Part shown: positions 49,750-57,824 of the stretch, one piece after another
Position numbering within the stretch: the stretch's first letter is position 1
Layout of the letters: the number at the start of each line of letters is the position of its first letter
Assembly: GCF_026410285.1 (NCBI RefSeq)
Contig: NZ_JAPMLP010000001.1
Coordinates: 372,001 to 436,000, forward strand
Origin: Sulfitobacter sp. F26169L
GTDB taxonomy: Bacteria > Pseudomonadota > Alphaproteobacteria > Rhodobacterales > Rhodobacteraceae
Length of the DNA: 64,000 nt
Direction: 5' to 3'
Program-made: the position numbers and the translations under genes
The notes under the pieces: generated by a model
What the model was told of the DNA's origin: nothing
Seen by the model: the letters and a program-made list of their open reading frames with translations, nothing else
Databases searched by the model: none

Positions 49750-50430
49750 CTAGGCGGGCTGAACTTTCTTGATCAATTCGCCCTGCCGCTCAGTTGAGAC
49801 GGGGCAATAGGCGCTGACAGTGGTGATCACGCTGGAATGCCCGATGTTCTGGAAAAAGGCTTTGAATGCTTCGCGCGTTAGGTAGGCGGTGTCTGTCCAT
49901 TTCACCAGAGTTTTGCGGAAAGCGTGGGGCGTGAAGGGGGTTAGGTCGGCGCGCGTGAAGGCGTCTTTGATTGCTGCCCGAATAGCATTGGCGTTTCGGT
50001 AAGTCTCACGCCGCAATCCTACGACTTTGACCTCTCCGTCGATGGGCTTGTGCATCGGAGGCGGGAAAAGCGCGTCATCTGGCCCGAAGAGTGCGGCGTC
50101 TTTGAGGTGGGCCACCCACAAAGTGAAACAGGTGAGATATTTGGGATCAACGGGCAGGACGTACGTTGCGATTGTCTTGGAGTTCTTGGTCTTCACGTCA
50201 CGGGCATCCTGATAGAAGCAGCCGTCGATTATGTTAATGTGTTTGAGGCGGAGAGAGGCAACCGCGCCATCGCGCGCGCCTGTGAGCATTAGTAAAGCGA
50301 AGAGCGCTTTGTTGCGGCAATAGATCTCCGTCGCTTCGGGCATGTTTGAGCACCCATGTCGCGCCATTTGCATAGAAGGAGATGGGGTGTCGCGCACTAT
50401 GCTGGCAATGCGCGCACCTTTGGCATCCAT
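49750..50430 (-). pseudogene. N-terminally truncated tyrosine recombinase
   Basis: The 226-residue reading frame covers a complete catalytic domain: the first arginine in LTGARDGAVASLRLKHI, then HAFRKTLVKW (H-x-x-R), NIGHSSVITTVSAY with the histidine and the probable nucleophile tyrosine. This type of integrase normally has an N-terminal SAM-like domain, which is missing. The sequence begins right where the neighbouring, unrelated integrase ends. A short product could still be made from the ATG at 50430, but without the arm- or core-binding domain it is unlikely to work. Confidence 0.72.
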
Positions 50431-50436
50431 GTTGAA

Positions 50437-51321
50437 CTAGTCGGCATCAGAATGGCGGTTGCGGCTCTTGTATCCACTCTGCTCGGCTAGGGGAACGAGG
50501 TGATCACGCCGCATCTTCATTTTTCAAGCTGGGATGGCCCAAATCTTGTTTGTAAAGTCGAACTCGGCCCGCTTGGCGTTTCTGATTTCGCCCGGGCGCT
50601 GGGCGAGCATGGCAAGTAACTGCAATCCGATGCGAGTTGAGGCTTGACCGTCGAACTGTGCAACTTTGCGCATGAGCTGGCCCAGTGCCTTTGGGTCTGT
50701 GATTGCTGCGCGATGCAGGCGGGTAGGGCGGATCAATGCGTCTCGCAGAGCATAGGTAGGGTCAGCATCCGCAACACCACTCGCGACTGCATAGCGAAAG
50801 ACAGAGCCGATGCGGGCGCGTAGACGGTGCGCGGTCTCGTAGTTGCCCTTGGCTTCTACCTTGCGTAGCGTTTTGAGAATAAGCGGCGCGGTGATCTCTG
50901 TGATCGGCTTGTGTCCAAAGTCTTGGTTGGCAAGTTTGAGGTGGTATTCGGTCTTGTCCAACGTGGCTTTGGATTTCCCCTCTTTGCGTTGTTTTGCCAA
51001 AAATGCGTGACCCAACTTCTTGAAAGTCTCTCCCTTGGCCGCTTCTCTAACGCGCCTTTCTTCTTGTTTGGCTTCATTGGGATCGATGCCCTGCGCCAAT
51101 AGAGCCTTCGCCGCGTCGCGGGCTTTTCTGGCCTGTGCCAAGCTGTGAGCAGGATAATCGCCAATGACGAGCAGTTTTTCTTTGCCATCGACTCGATATT
51201 TGAAGCGCCATGACCTCGAGCCACTAACTTTGATCAAGATAAACAGGCCTTCGAAGTCGCTTACCTTGTAAGCCTTTTGGGCGGCTTTGAGATTTTTGAT
51301 CTTTATGTCGCTCAACGGCAT
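50437..51321 (-). pseudogene. P4-type integrase, interrupted and 3'-truncated
   Basis: From ATG 51321 the frame has the DUF4102 start (MPLSDIKIKNLKAAQKAYKV, LLVIGDYPAHSLAQARKARD) and the core-binding domain, then the first catalytic arginine in LAMLAQRPGEIRNAKRAEFD. It stops with TGA at 50524 right after IWAIPA, yet the same frame continues KMKMRRDHLVPLAEQ, the standard next block of P4 integrases, before losing likeness and stopping at 50437. The rest of the catalytic domain (second Arg, His, Tyr) is gone. The start lies 166 bases from the 3' end of tRNA-Thr, the usual place for such integrases. Confidence 0.82.
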
Positions 51322-51324
51322 GGT

Positions 51325-51387
51325 GGGGGTACGCACCTTTTTCAGATTTCATCGTACCCCCAATAATACCCCCAAACAGGGGGTACG
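51325..51387. promoter_or_regulatory. GGGGGTACG boxes upstream of the integrase
   Basis: GGGGGTACG occurs at 51325-51333 and 51379-51387 and as its complement CGTACCCCC at 51353-51361, with a partial TACCCCC at 51367-51373. The boxes lie between the integrase start and tRNA-Thr. They may be integrase arm-type or autoregulatory sites of the lost element. Confidence 0.45.
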
Positions 51388-51486
51388 TTGCTGGATGCTA
51401 TAAAACAGCATCGGACGAACGATCTCGATAAAACCTATATAACACAGGGTGTTTCGGATGTCTTTGGACTATTCTGGATGATGAAA

Positions 51487-51562
51487 TGGTGCCCCCACAC
51501 GGACTCGAACCGCGGACCTATTGATTACAAATCAATTGCTCTACCAGCTGAGCTATAGGGGC
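51487..51562 (-). tRNA. tRNA-Thr (anticodon UGU)
   Basis: Read on the minus strand, GCCCCTA pairs with the 3' TGGGGGC, the D-arm is GCTCAGCTGGTAGAGC, the anticodon stem ATTGA/TCAAT encloses TTTGTAA with TGT, and GGTTCGAGTCC forms the T-arm; CCA is encoded at 51487-51489. It reads ACN threonine codons. Its 3' end points toward the integrase relics, making it the probable attachment site of the former island. The second att copy was not found. Confidence 0.96.
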
Positions 51563-51683
51563 ACTGGGCGGTTCTCTAATGCCTATGATCCGAACGTGCA
51601 AGAGGATTTTATCATCCTTTTGCAGGTTTTACAGCAGAGTTACAGACGGCTATACGGAGACGGAAACAGATGGACGGATAAGA

Positions 51684-52559
51684 ATGAAACTGGTCTTACA
51701 TGTAGGTGTGCATTTTACGGAAGAAGACCGGCTGATGAAGTGCCTATTGCGTAACGCGGACGAGCTTGCGGCGCAGGGGACAATGGTTCCCGGCCACGGC
51801 AGATATCGCGGTATCATGCGCGAAACCCTCAATGCTATGGTGCGCGCAGAGCCGTCGGATATGGCGCGCGATGTACTGCTGGATGCGATGCTCGACGATG
51901 TTGAAGCGCAGAGGTTGATCCTGTCGGATGCCAACTTCTTCCGGACCCCGAAAACGGCAGTGCAAAACGGTGTTCTATACCCCGCCGCGGCAGAGCGTAT
52001 GTTGAATATGTCGCGTATATTCGCCCAGGACGACATCGAAATCTTCATGGGGATTCGCAATCCCGCGACATTGCTGCCAATCTTGCATAGTAAATCGGGC
52101 GATCAGTCGGTCGAGAGATTCTGGGGGGGGCGCGACCCGCGTGATATTCAATGGTCGCACACGATCGGCATGATCCGCGATGCAGCGCCCGAGGTGCCGA
52201 TCACCGTCTGGTGTAACGAGGATACACCGCTGATCTGGGGGCATATTATCCGCCAGATGGCGGGGCTGTCGGATGACCAAAAGATTATTGGCGGGTTTGA
52301 TTTGCTCAGCTCGATCATGAGCGCAGAGGGCATGAAGCGGTTTCGTGCCTACCTCAAAGACCATCCGATCATGACCGAACACCAAAAGCGCCGCGCAATC
52401 GCGGCGTTTCTGGATAAATATGCGCTCGAGGGCGAAGTTGAGGAGGAACTCGACATGCCCGGATGGACCGAGGAACTGGTCAGCGAGATGAGTGAAATCT
52501 ATGACGATGACGTTTCTGAAATCGCTCGGATGTCAGGTGTGAGGGTGCTGATGCCTTGA
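51684..52559 (+). CDS. Conserved hypothetical protein, possibly sulfotransferase-like
   Basis: The 291-residue protein starts MKLVLHVGVHFTEEDRLMKC; the frame is open further upstream, but that part would overlap the tRNA-Thr promoter region. The N-terminal strand-loop VLHVGVHFTEED occupies the place of the P-loop in bacterial sulfotransferase-like proteins but lacks the usual GSGTT residues, so activity is doubtful. Other visible segments are FMGIRNPATLLPILHSK, with an R-N-P arrangement like the 3'-phosphate site, and PITVWCNEDTPLIWGHIIRQ. It is 82 bases upstream of kynA in the same direction. Function is unknown. Confidence 0.7.
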   Translation: MKLVLHVGVHFTEEDRLMKCLLRNADELAAQGTMVPGHGRYRGIMRETLNAMVRAEPSDMARDVLLDAMLDDVEAQRLILSDANFFRTPKTAVQNGVLYPAAAERMLNMSRIFAQDDIEIFMGIRNPATLLPILHSKSGDQSVERFWGGRDPRDIQWSHTIGMIRDAAPEVPITVWCNEDTPLIWGHIIRQMAGLSDDQKIIGGFDLLSSIMSAEGMKRFRAYLKDHPIMTEHQKRRAIAAFLDKYALEGEVEEELDMPGWTEELVSEMSEIYDDDVSEIARMSGVRVLMP

Positions 52560-52641
52560 TGTCCCGCGCTTTTCGGGGGCCATTGTTCTGTGTGGATTTG
52601 ACGTGCTAGGCGTTGGGCACAGTGCCGCATAAGGAGCAGGG

Positions 52642-53469
52642 ATGAGCAATTTCGAAAAGGCCGCTGATGGCGCGAAAATGGATTTTTCGCAAGATATGTC
52701 CTATACGGATTATCTGGGCCTTGATCCGATCCTGAACGCGCAACATCCCCTGTCGGATGCCCATGACGAGATGTTGTTTATCATCCAGCACCAGACATCT
52801 GAATTGTGGATGCGGCTGGCGCTTCACGAGCTTGAGGCGGCGCGGCGCGCGATGCAGTCGGGCGAATTGCCCACCGCGTTCAAGATGCTGACGCGGGTGG
52901 CGCGGATATTTGAACAGTTGAACTCGGCTTGGGATGTCCTGCGCACGATGACGCCCAGCGAATACACGGCCTTTCGTCCCAGCCTTGGTAATTCGTCCGG
53001 CTTTCAGTCACACCAGTACCGTTTGATCGAATTTTTGCTGGGTAATCGCAATCAGGCGCTTATGAAGCTGCACAAACACCGCGCCGCTGCTTTTGCGCGG
53101 TTGGAGGCGGAGCTGGCGCAGCCCAGTCTGTATCAGGTGGCGATTTCACTACTGTGCACGCGGTTTGGCCATGCGCCACTGGCGGGTGATCCCGGACAGA
53201 GCGACTGGACGGCCGACACCGCCGTGCAGGATTTGTGGCAGCGCGTCTATGAAGACCCGCGCGCGCATTGGGATTTGTATGAACTTGCGGAAAAGCTGGT
53301 TGATCTGGAGGATTATTTCCGGCGCTGGCGGTTCAATCATGTCACAACGGTTGAGCGGATTATCGGATTCAAACGGGGTACCGGAGGTACTGCGGGCGTA
53401 GCATATTTGCGCAAGATGCTCGAGGTCGAGCTTTTTCCCGAATTATGGAATGTAAGAGGAGCGTTGTAA
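52642..53469 (+). CDS. kynA: Tryptophan 2,3-dioxygenase
   Basis: The haem enzyme opens the indole ring of tryptophan to N-formylkynurenine. The 275-residue product has all the family blocks: [40 protein letters not shown] (distal histidine region), [20 protein letters not shown] and, near the C-terminus, [20 protein letters not shown] with the proximal haem histidine, followed by [10 protein letters not shown]. The ATG follows AGGAG. kynU starts directly after its stop codon, so the two are translationally linked. The intermediate formamidase gene (kynB) is not adjacent. Confidence 0.97.
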   Translation: MSNFEKAADGAKMDFSQDMSYTDYLGLDPILNAQHPLSDAHDEMLFIIQHQTSELWMRLALHELEAARRAMQSGELPTAFKMLTRVARIFEQLNSAWDVLRTMTPSEYTAFRPSLGNSSGFQSHQYRLIEFLLGNRNQALMKLHKHRAAAFARLEAELAQPSLYQVAISLLCTRFGHAPLAGDPGQSDWTADTAVQDLWQRVYEDPRAHWDLYELAEKLVDLEDYFRRWRFNHVTTVERIIGFKRGTGGTAGVAYLRKMLEVELFPELWNVRGAL

Positions 53470-54660
53470 GTGGCTGACATATTGAGAAAAGAATCATTCG
53501 TTCTCCCTGAGGGAGTAATCTATCTCGATGGTAACTCCCTTGGCCCGATGCCAAAAGCAGTAGCTGCAAGGGTGCAGGGCATGCTGACTGACGAGTGGGG
53601 TGAAATGCTTATCCGTGGCTGGAACGCAGCGGGCTGGATGGATCAGCCCAGCCGCGTAGGCCAACAGGTTGCGCGGATTGTGGGCGCCGAGGCCGGATCG
53701 GTTGTGATGGGTGATACGCTCTCGCTCAAAGTGTTTCAGGCGCTGGCAGCCGCAGTCAAAATGGTGCCGGATCGCCGTGTTATTCTGAGCGATACGGGCA
53801 ATTTCCCGTCCGATCTGTATATGGCCGAAGGTTTGGTTGGTCTGCTGGAGCAGGGGTACGAGTTGCGCACCGTTGCGCCGGAAGAAGTGCTGGATGCCAT
53901 TGATGAAAGCATCGCCGTGGTGATGCTGACGCAGGTTGATTACCGCACGGGCCGTATGCACGATATGAACGAGCTGACCAAAGCTGCACACGCCAAAGGT
54001 GCGGTCATGCTGTGGGATCTGGCGCATTCGGCGGGCGCTGTCGAAGTTGATCTGGCCGGATCGAATTGCGAATTCGCCATTGGCTGTACCTACAAGTATC
54101 TCAATGGGGGCCCGGGGGCGCCTGCGTTTATCTATGTGCGTCCCGATCTGGTTGATACAATTCAGCCTGCGCTGAGCGGCTGGTTGGGTCATCGCCAGCC
54201 CTTTGCGTTTGATCTGAATTACAAGGCAGGCGAGGGGATCGAGCGGATGCGCGTTGGCACGCCGCCGGTTATCCAGTTGACCGCGCTGGAAGTCGCAATG
54301 GACCTTTGGGCAGATGTGGATATGGCGCAATTGCGTGCCGCCTCTGTTGAGTTGCAAGAACAATTCATCGCCGAGATCGAGCGGGATGTACCTGCGCTGA
54401 CCCTTGCAAGCCCCCGCGACAGTTCTGTGCGTGGCTCGCAAGTGTCTTTCCGTTTCCACGAAGGCTACGCCGCGATGCAGGCCGTGATTGAGCGCGGCGT
54501 CATCGGCGATTTCCGCGCGCCCGATATTATGCGATTTGGATTTACGCCCCTGTATCTGGATAGTGGAGATATCAGTGCGGCTGTCGCGATTATCGCTGAT
54601 GTGATGAACAACAATCTTTGGGATCAGGATAAATACAAGGTGAGATCAAAGGTTACTTGA
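53470..54660 (+). CDS. kynU: Kynureninase
   Basis: The PLP enzyme cleaves kynurenine to anthranilate and alanine. The 396-residue product starts with GTG immediately after the kynA stop; AGAGGAG lies 8 bases upstream, inside kynA. Family landmarks are VIYLDGNSLGPMPKA, the cofactor-stacking region VMGDTLSLKVF, LTQVDYRTGRMHDM, VMLWDLAHSAGAVEVDL with the PLP-ring aspartate, and the PLP lysine Lys209 in GCTYKYLNGGPGAP. Together with kynA it forms the first and third steps of tryptophan breakdown to anthranilate. Confidence 0.96.
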   Translation: MADILRKESFVLPEGVIYLDGNSLGPMPKAVAARVQGMLTDEWGEMLIRGWNAAGWMDQPSRVGQQVARIVGAEAGSVVMGDTLSLKVFQALAAAVKMVPDRRVILSDTGNFPSDLYMAEGLVGLLEQGYELRTVAPEEVLDAIDESIAVVMLTQVDYRTGRMHDMNELTKAAHAKGAVMLWDLAHSAGAVEVDLAGSNCEFAIGCTYKYLNGGPGAPAFIYVRPDLVDTIQPALSGWLGHRQPFAFDLNYKAGEGIERMRVGTPPVIQLTALEVAMDLWADVDMAQLRAASVELQEQFIAEIERDVPALTLASPRDSSVRGSQVSFRFHEGYAAMQAVIERGVIGDFRAPDIMRFGFTPLYLDSGDISAAVAIIADVMNNNLWDQDKYKVRSKVT

Positions 54661-54752
54661 TTTATCAATTACTTAGCGTAGGTTTTTCATCTGTTGGATT
54701 AACGCATCGGGGATCGTTAAGATCAGATATCTTCTTGTTTTTATTCAATGGT

Positions 54753-54789
54753 ATATCGGGTGATCTTAAACGAATTTGATCACCGATAT
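54753..54789. terminator. Hairpin between converging kynU and znuB
   Basis: ATATCGGGTGATC (54753-54765) pairs with GATCACCGATAT (54778-54789) with one bulged base, giving a 12-bp stem. No T-run follows, but it sits between two converging genes and may serve as a bidirectional end signal. A weaker hairpin with CTTGTTTTT lies at 54719-54742. Confidence 0.4.
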
Positions 54790-54800
54790 GTGCCTGCAAA

Positions 54801-55601
54801 TTAGCGAGGTTGACGTGTCAGCAGCGGCGCGACGACAGCGCTCAGCGCGAATAGGATTGCGGCGGCGGTCACGATACTTGGGCCGGCTGGGGTGTCAAAG
54901 GTGAACGCGCCGGCCAGACCACCCAACGCGGCAAAGCTGCCCACGGCCACGGCATAGGCGGCCATTGCTTCGGGGGTGCGCGAGAACGGACGCGCGGTGG
55001 CGGCAGGGATCACCAGCATCGCAGCAATCAAAAGCGCGCCCACAACCTTGATCGCAACGGCAACCGTGATGGCCAATGCAAGCGTCAGGATCAGTTGTTC
55101 ACGCTTTGGTGCAATGCCGCTGGCAGTGGCAAGGTCGGGCGACAGTGTGGAGGTCAGCAGCGCCTGCCAGCGCCAGACCAGCAGCGCCAGCACCAATCCC
55201 GCCCCCGTCCAGATCACCACCAGATCAGCCACCGTAACAGCAAGGATTTCGCCGAACAGATAGCTTTCCAGATTGACGCGCACACCGTCGATCAATGATA
55301 CCGCGACAAGCCCCAGCGCCAGCGCCGCATGTGCAAGAACGCCCAGCAGGGCATCTGTGCCGACCTGACGTTCTGCGAGGGTGCTGATGACCAGCGCCAT
55401 TGCCAGTGCCACGCCAAGTACGCCAGCAAAGACCGGCAGGTCGGTGGCCAGCGCCAGTGCTACCCCAAGGATTGCAGCGTGGCTGGTTGCATCGCCGAAA
55501 TAGGCCATCCGCCGCCAGACCACAAAACACCCCAGAGGGGCCGCAGCCAGCGCCACACCCAGCCCGGCGAGCGCCGCGCGTATAATGAAATCGTCCAGCA
55601 T
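54801..55601 (-). CDS. znuB: Zinc ABC transporter permease ZnuB
   Basis: The 266-residue membrane subunit of the high-affinity zinc importer, about eight helices, of the ABC-3 family. Visible features are CFVVWRRMAYFGDATSHAAI (the conserved cytoplasmic loop contacting ZnuC), FGEILAVTVADLVVIWTGAG and VGALLIAAMLVIPAATARPF. Its ATG overlaps the znuC stop by one base (TAATG). The order zur-znuC-znuB, with znuA divergent, is common in Rhodobacterales. Confidence 0.95.
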   Translation of the reverse strand: MLDDFIIRAALAGLGVALAAAPLGCFVVWRRMAYFGDATSHAAILGVALALATDLPVFAGVLGVALAMALVISTLAERQVGTDALLGVLAHAALALGLVAVSLIDGVRVNLESYLFGEILAVTVADLVVIWTGAGLVLALLVWRWQALLTSTLSPDLATASGIAPKREQLILTLALAITVAVAIKVVGALLIAAMLVIPAATARPFSRTPEAMAAYAVAVGSFAALGGLAGAFTFDTPAGPSIVTAAAILFALSAVVAPLLTRQPR

Positions 55602-56347
55602 TATCGGGCATCCTCGTGCGGGTGGTCGTGATCATGATCGTGGTGGTGATGGTCGTGGTCATGGCGGTAAAGCGCCAGCGCGCCTTGTGTGCCGGTGCCG
55701 AACAAGGCGCGATACTCCGGCGCGTCTGCCACAACCTGCGGCGTGCCTTCGCAGCAGACATGGCCGTTCAGGCACAGCACGCGGTCCGATGCGGCCATAA
55801 CGACATGCAGATCGTGGCTGACCATCAGAACAGCGCAGCCGTGGGTTTGGCGCACGGTTTCGATCTGTTGGTAAAATCGCGCCGCACCGGGCTGGTCAAG
55901 ACCTTGAGTCGCTTCATCAAGGATCAGGATATCGGGCGATTGCAGCAGCGCACGGGCCAGCAGAACACGCTGGAACTGTCCACCAGACAGCGCGCCCAGC
56001 TGCCGCTGCGCCAGTTCCGGCACACCGGCATCACTCAGCGCCCCAAGGGCCGTGTCGGCGGGCACGCGCGCAGGAAGGTTCAGAAATCGCGCCACGGTCA
56101 GGGGCAGGGTGGTATCGATCGCCAACGCCTGCGGCACATATCCGATACGCAAACCGTCCGCGCGAATAACCTGACCCGTGACAGGCCGGATTGCCCCGAT
56201 CAACGCGCGTAACAGGGACGATTTGCCGGATCCGTTCGGCCCCACAATCGTTACGATTTCACCGCGCGATATAGAAATATTCACATCGCGTAGCACAGTG
56301 CGCCCGCCGTACGCCAGCTCCAGATTGCGGGTTTCGATCAACGCCAT
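55601..56347 (-). CDS. znuC: Zinc ABC transporter ATPase ZnuC with His/Asp-rich tail
   Basis: The ATP-binding subunit, 248 residues from ATG 56347, which overlaps the zur stop by one base (TGATG). Motifs are Walker A VGPNGSGKSSLLRALIG, signature LGALSGGQFQRVLLARALLQ, Walker B ILILDEATQGLD and switch VSHDLHVVM. The last 25 or so residues are an alternating His/Asp run (YRHDHDHHHHDHDHDHPHED), likely a zinc-binding tail that could sense or buffer cytoplasmic zinc. An upstream start in the same frame would add 10 residues inside zur and is less likely. Confidence 0.95.
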   Translation of the reverse strand: MALIETRNLELAYGGRTVLRDVNISISRGEIVTIVGPNGSGKSSLLRALIGAIRPVTGQVIRADGLRIGYVPQALAIDTTLPLTVARFLNLPARVPADTALGALSDAGVPELAQRQLGALSGGQFQRVLLARALLQSPDILILDEATQGLDQPGAARFYQQIETVRQTHGCAVLMVSHDLHVVMAASDRVLCLNGHVCCEGTPQVVADAPEYRALFGTGTQGALALYRHDHDHHHHDHDHDHPHEDAR

Positions 56348-56829
56348 CAGGCGGCCTCGCCCACGCAGTCGGGGCATAGCCCGGTGGCCTCGACAACCGT
56401 GCGCTCAATCACGAATCCCGCAGCGCGGGCAGCATCCCCCAAACGGCCCTTTGCCGGTGCCGTGTCGGCCTCTGCCACGCTCTGGCAGTTGCGGCAGATC
56501 AGAAAAGCCGGCGCGTGATCCTGTCCGGGATGCACACAGGCCGTGTAGGCGTTCAGGGCTTCGATCTTGTGGGCAAACCCGGCCTTCACCAGAAAATCTA
56601 GCGCGCGGTAGGCAACGGGGGGCTGCGTGCCCAACCCTTCGGCAGCAAGATGTTTCAGCACGTCATACGCCCCCAACGCGCGATGCTCTGCCAGCAGTAT
56701 TTCAAGCGTGCGGCGGCGCACAGGTGTCAGGCGCAGACCAAGCGCCGTGCAATGGTCCTGTGCCTGTGCCAACATCGTGGACATGCAAACGCTGTGATTT
56801 TGGCATTGAAAGCCGATAGGGCCGGACAT
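56347..56829 (-). CDS. zur: Zinc uptake regulator Zur (Fur family)
   Basis: Zur represses zinc uptake genes when zinc is plentiful. The 160-residue product has the Fur-family winged helix (ALGLRLTPVRRRTLEILLAE, QPPVAYRALDFLVKAGFAHK) and the dimerisation domain with HPGQDHAPAFLICRNCQSVA and, at the end, GLCPDCVGEA, giving the two CxxC pairs of the structural zinc site. The short extension before LAQAQDHC contains CQNHSVC and is kept because similar proteins have it. It heads zur-znuC-znuB, and a palindromic operator lies 40 bases upstream, so it probably controls itself and znuA. Confidence 0.94.
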   Translation of the reverse strand: MSGPIGFQCQNHSVCMSTMLAQAQDHCTALGLRLTPVRRRTLEILLAEHRALGAYDVLKHLAAEGLGTQPPVAYRALDFLVKAGFAHKIEALNAYTACVHPGQDHAPAFLICRNCQSVAEADTAPAKGRLGDAARAAGFVIERTVVEATGLCPDCVGEAA

Positions 56830-56865
56830 GGTGCAGAACCTTTGCTTTGGCGAATTTTTCGTATT

Positions 56866-56882
56866 GATATGTTATAACATCC
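56866..56882. promoter_or_regulatory. Zur operator between zur and znuA
   Basis: The perfect palindrome ATGTTATAACAT (56869-56880), flanked by GAT and CC, has the form of alphaproteobacterial Zur boxes. It lies in the 95-base divergent spacer, 40 bases from the zur start and 44 from znuA, so one dimer or pair could repress both sides. Confidence 0.85.
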
Positions 56883-56924
56883 GGTCTAGCAAGAGCCGCA
56901 TCAGAGCCTGAAGGGATTTATTTT

Positions 56925-57824
56925 ATGCGCCGCCTGTTTGCCATCCTGCTACTTTTGTCATCCCCCGCTGCCGCGCGTGCAGCCCCCGAAGTAGTTGTAG
57001 ATATCGCCCCGATACGCGCGTTGGTTGCGCAGATCATGGAAGGTGTGGGGGAGCCTGCGCAGATAATTCCGACAGGGTCGTCACCGCACGATTACGCCAT
57101 GCGCCCGTCAGAAGCGCGCGCTTTGCGCAACGCCGATCTGGTAATCTGGGTTGGTCCCGCGCTGACCCACTGGCTCGAAGAGCCGCTGGACAGTCTGGCG
57201 GGAGATGCCGGGCGTATGACGCTGATGTCATTGCCGCTGACTCATAAACTTCCTCTGCGCGAGGCTGATACAGACGCGCATGATCATTCGCACAGCCATG
57301 AACATGAAGGCGATACTGATCCGCATGGCTGGCTGTCACCCCTAAACGCCGCTGTCTGGGCCGAAGCTGTGGCGGAAAAGCTGGCGCAGATCGATCCGGA
57401 AAATGCACAGATTTATGCTGCAAACTGGCAGACCTTGCGCGGCGAGCTTGCCGCGCTGGTGCGCGAACTCGACGCGCTTTTCCTCCCTTACCGCGAAACC
57501 CCGTTCATTGTGTTACATGACAGTTTTCACTATTTCGAAGCGGCATTCGATATCGAAGCGCAGGCGTCCATCATCCCCGCTGACGGGAGTAGCCCGGGCC
57601 CCGCGCGCCTGAAAGCATTGCGCGATGATCTGGCCGAGCATCCCGTCGTTTGTGCCTTCACCGCGCCGCAGGAAAATGACGCGCTGCTGCGTACAGCGCT
57701 GGCAGAGCAAGGGACGCATATAGCCGTGTTGGACCCGATGGGGGATGGCGAAATGTCGTACGCCACGCTGATGCGCCGTTTCGCCGATGACATGGTGTCG
57801 TGTTTGGCAAAAGGGACGCGCTGA
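56925..57824 (+). CDS. znuA: Periplasmic zinc-binding protein ZnuA
   Basis: ZnuA captures zinc in the periplasm and delivers it to ZnuBC. The 299-residue product has a signal peptide (MRRLFAILLLLSSPAAARA), the first zinc histidine in GSSPHDYAMRPSEARAL, a His/Asp-rich loop (DAHDHSHSHEHEGDTDPHGW) ending with the second ligand region, the third in FIVLHDSFHYFEAAF, and the C-terminal VLDPMGDG. The loop is the zinc-specific mark of the cluster A-I family and separates it from manganese-binding relatives. It is divergent from zur and its stop abuts that of the photolyase-like gene. Confidence 0.96.
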   Translation: MRRLFAILLLLSSPAAARAAPEVVVDIAPIRALVAQIMEGVGEPAQIIPTGSSPHDYAMRPSEARALRNADLVIWVGPALTHWLEEPLDSLAGDAGRMTLMSLPLTHKLPLREADTDAHDHSHSHEHEGDTDPHGWLSPLNAAVWAEAVAEKLAQIDPENAQIYAANWQTLRGELAALVRELDALFLPYRETPFIVLHDSFHYFEAAFDIEAQASIIPADGSSPGPARLKALRDDLAEHPVVCAFTAPQENDALLRTALAEQGTHIAVLDPMGDGEMSYATLMRRFADDMVSCLAKGTR

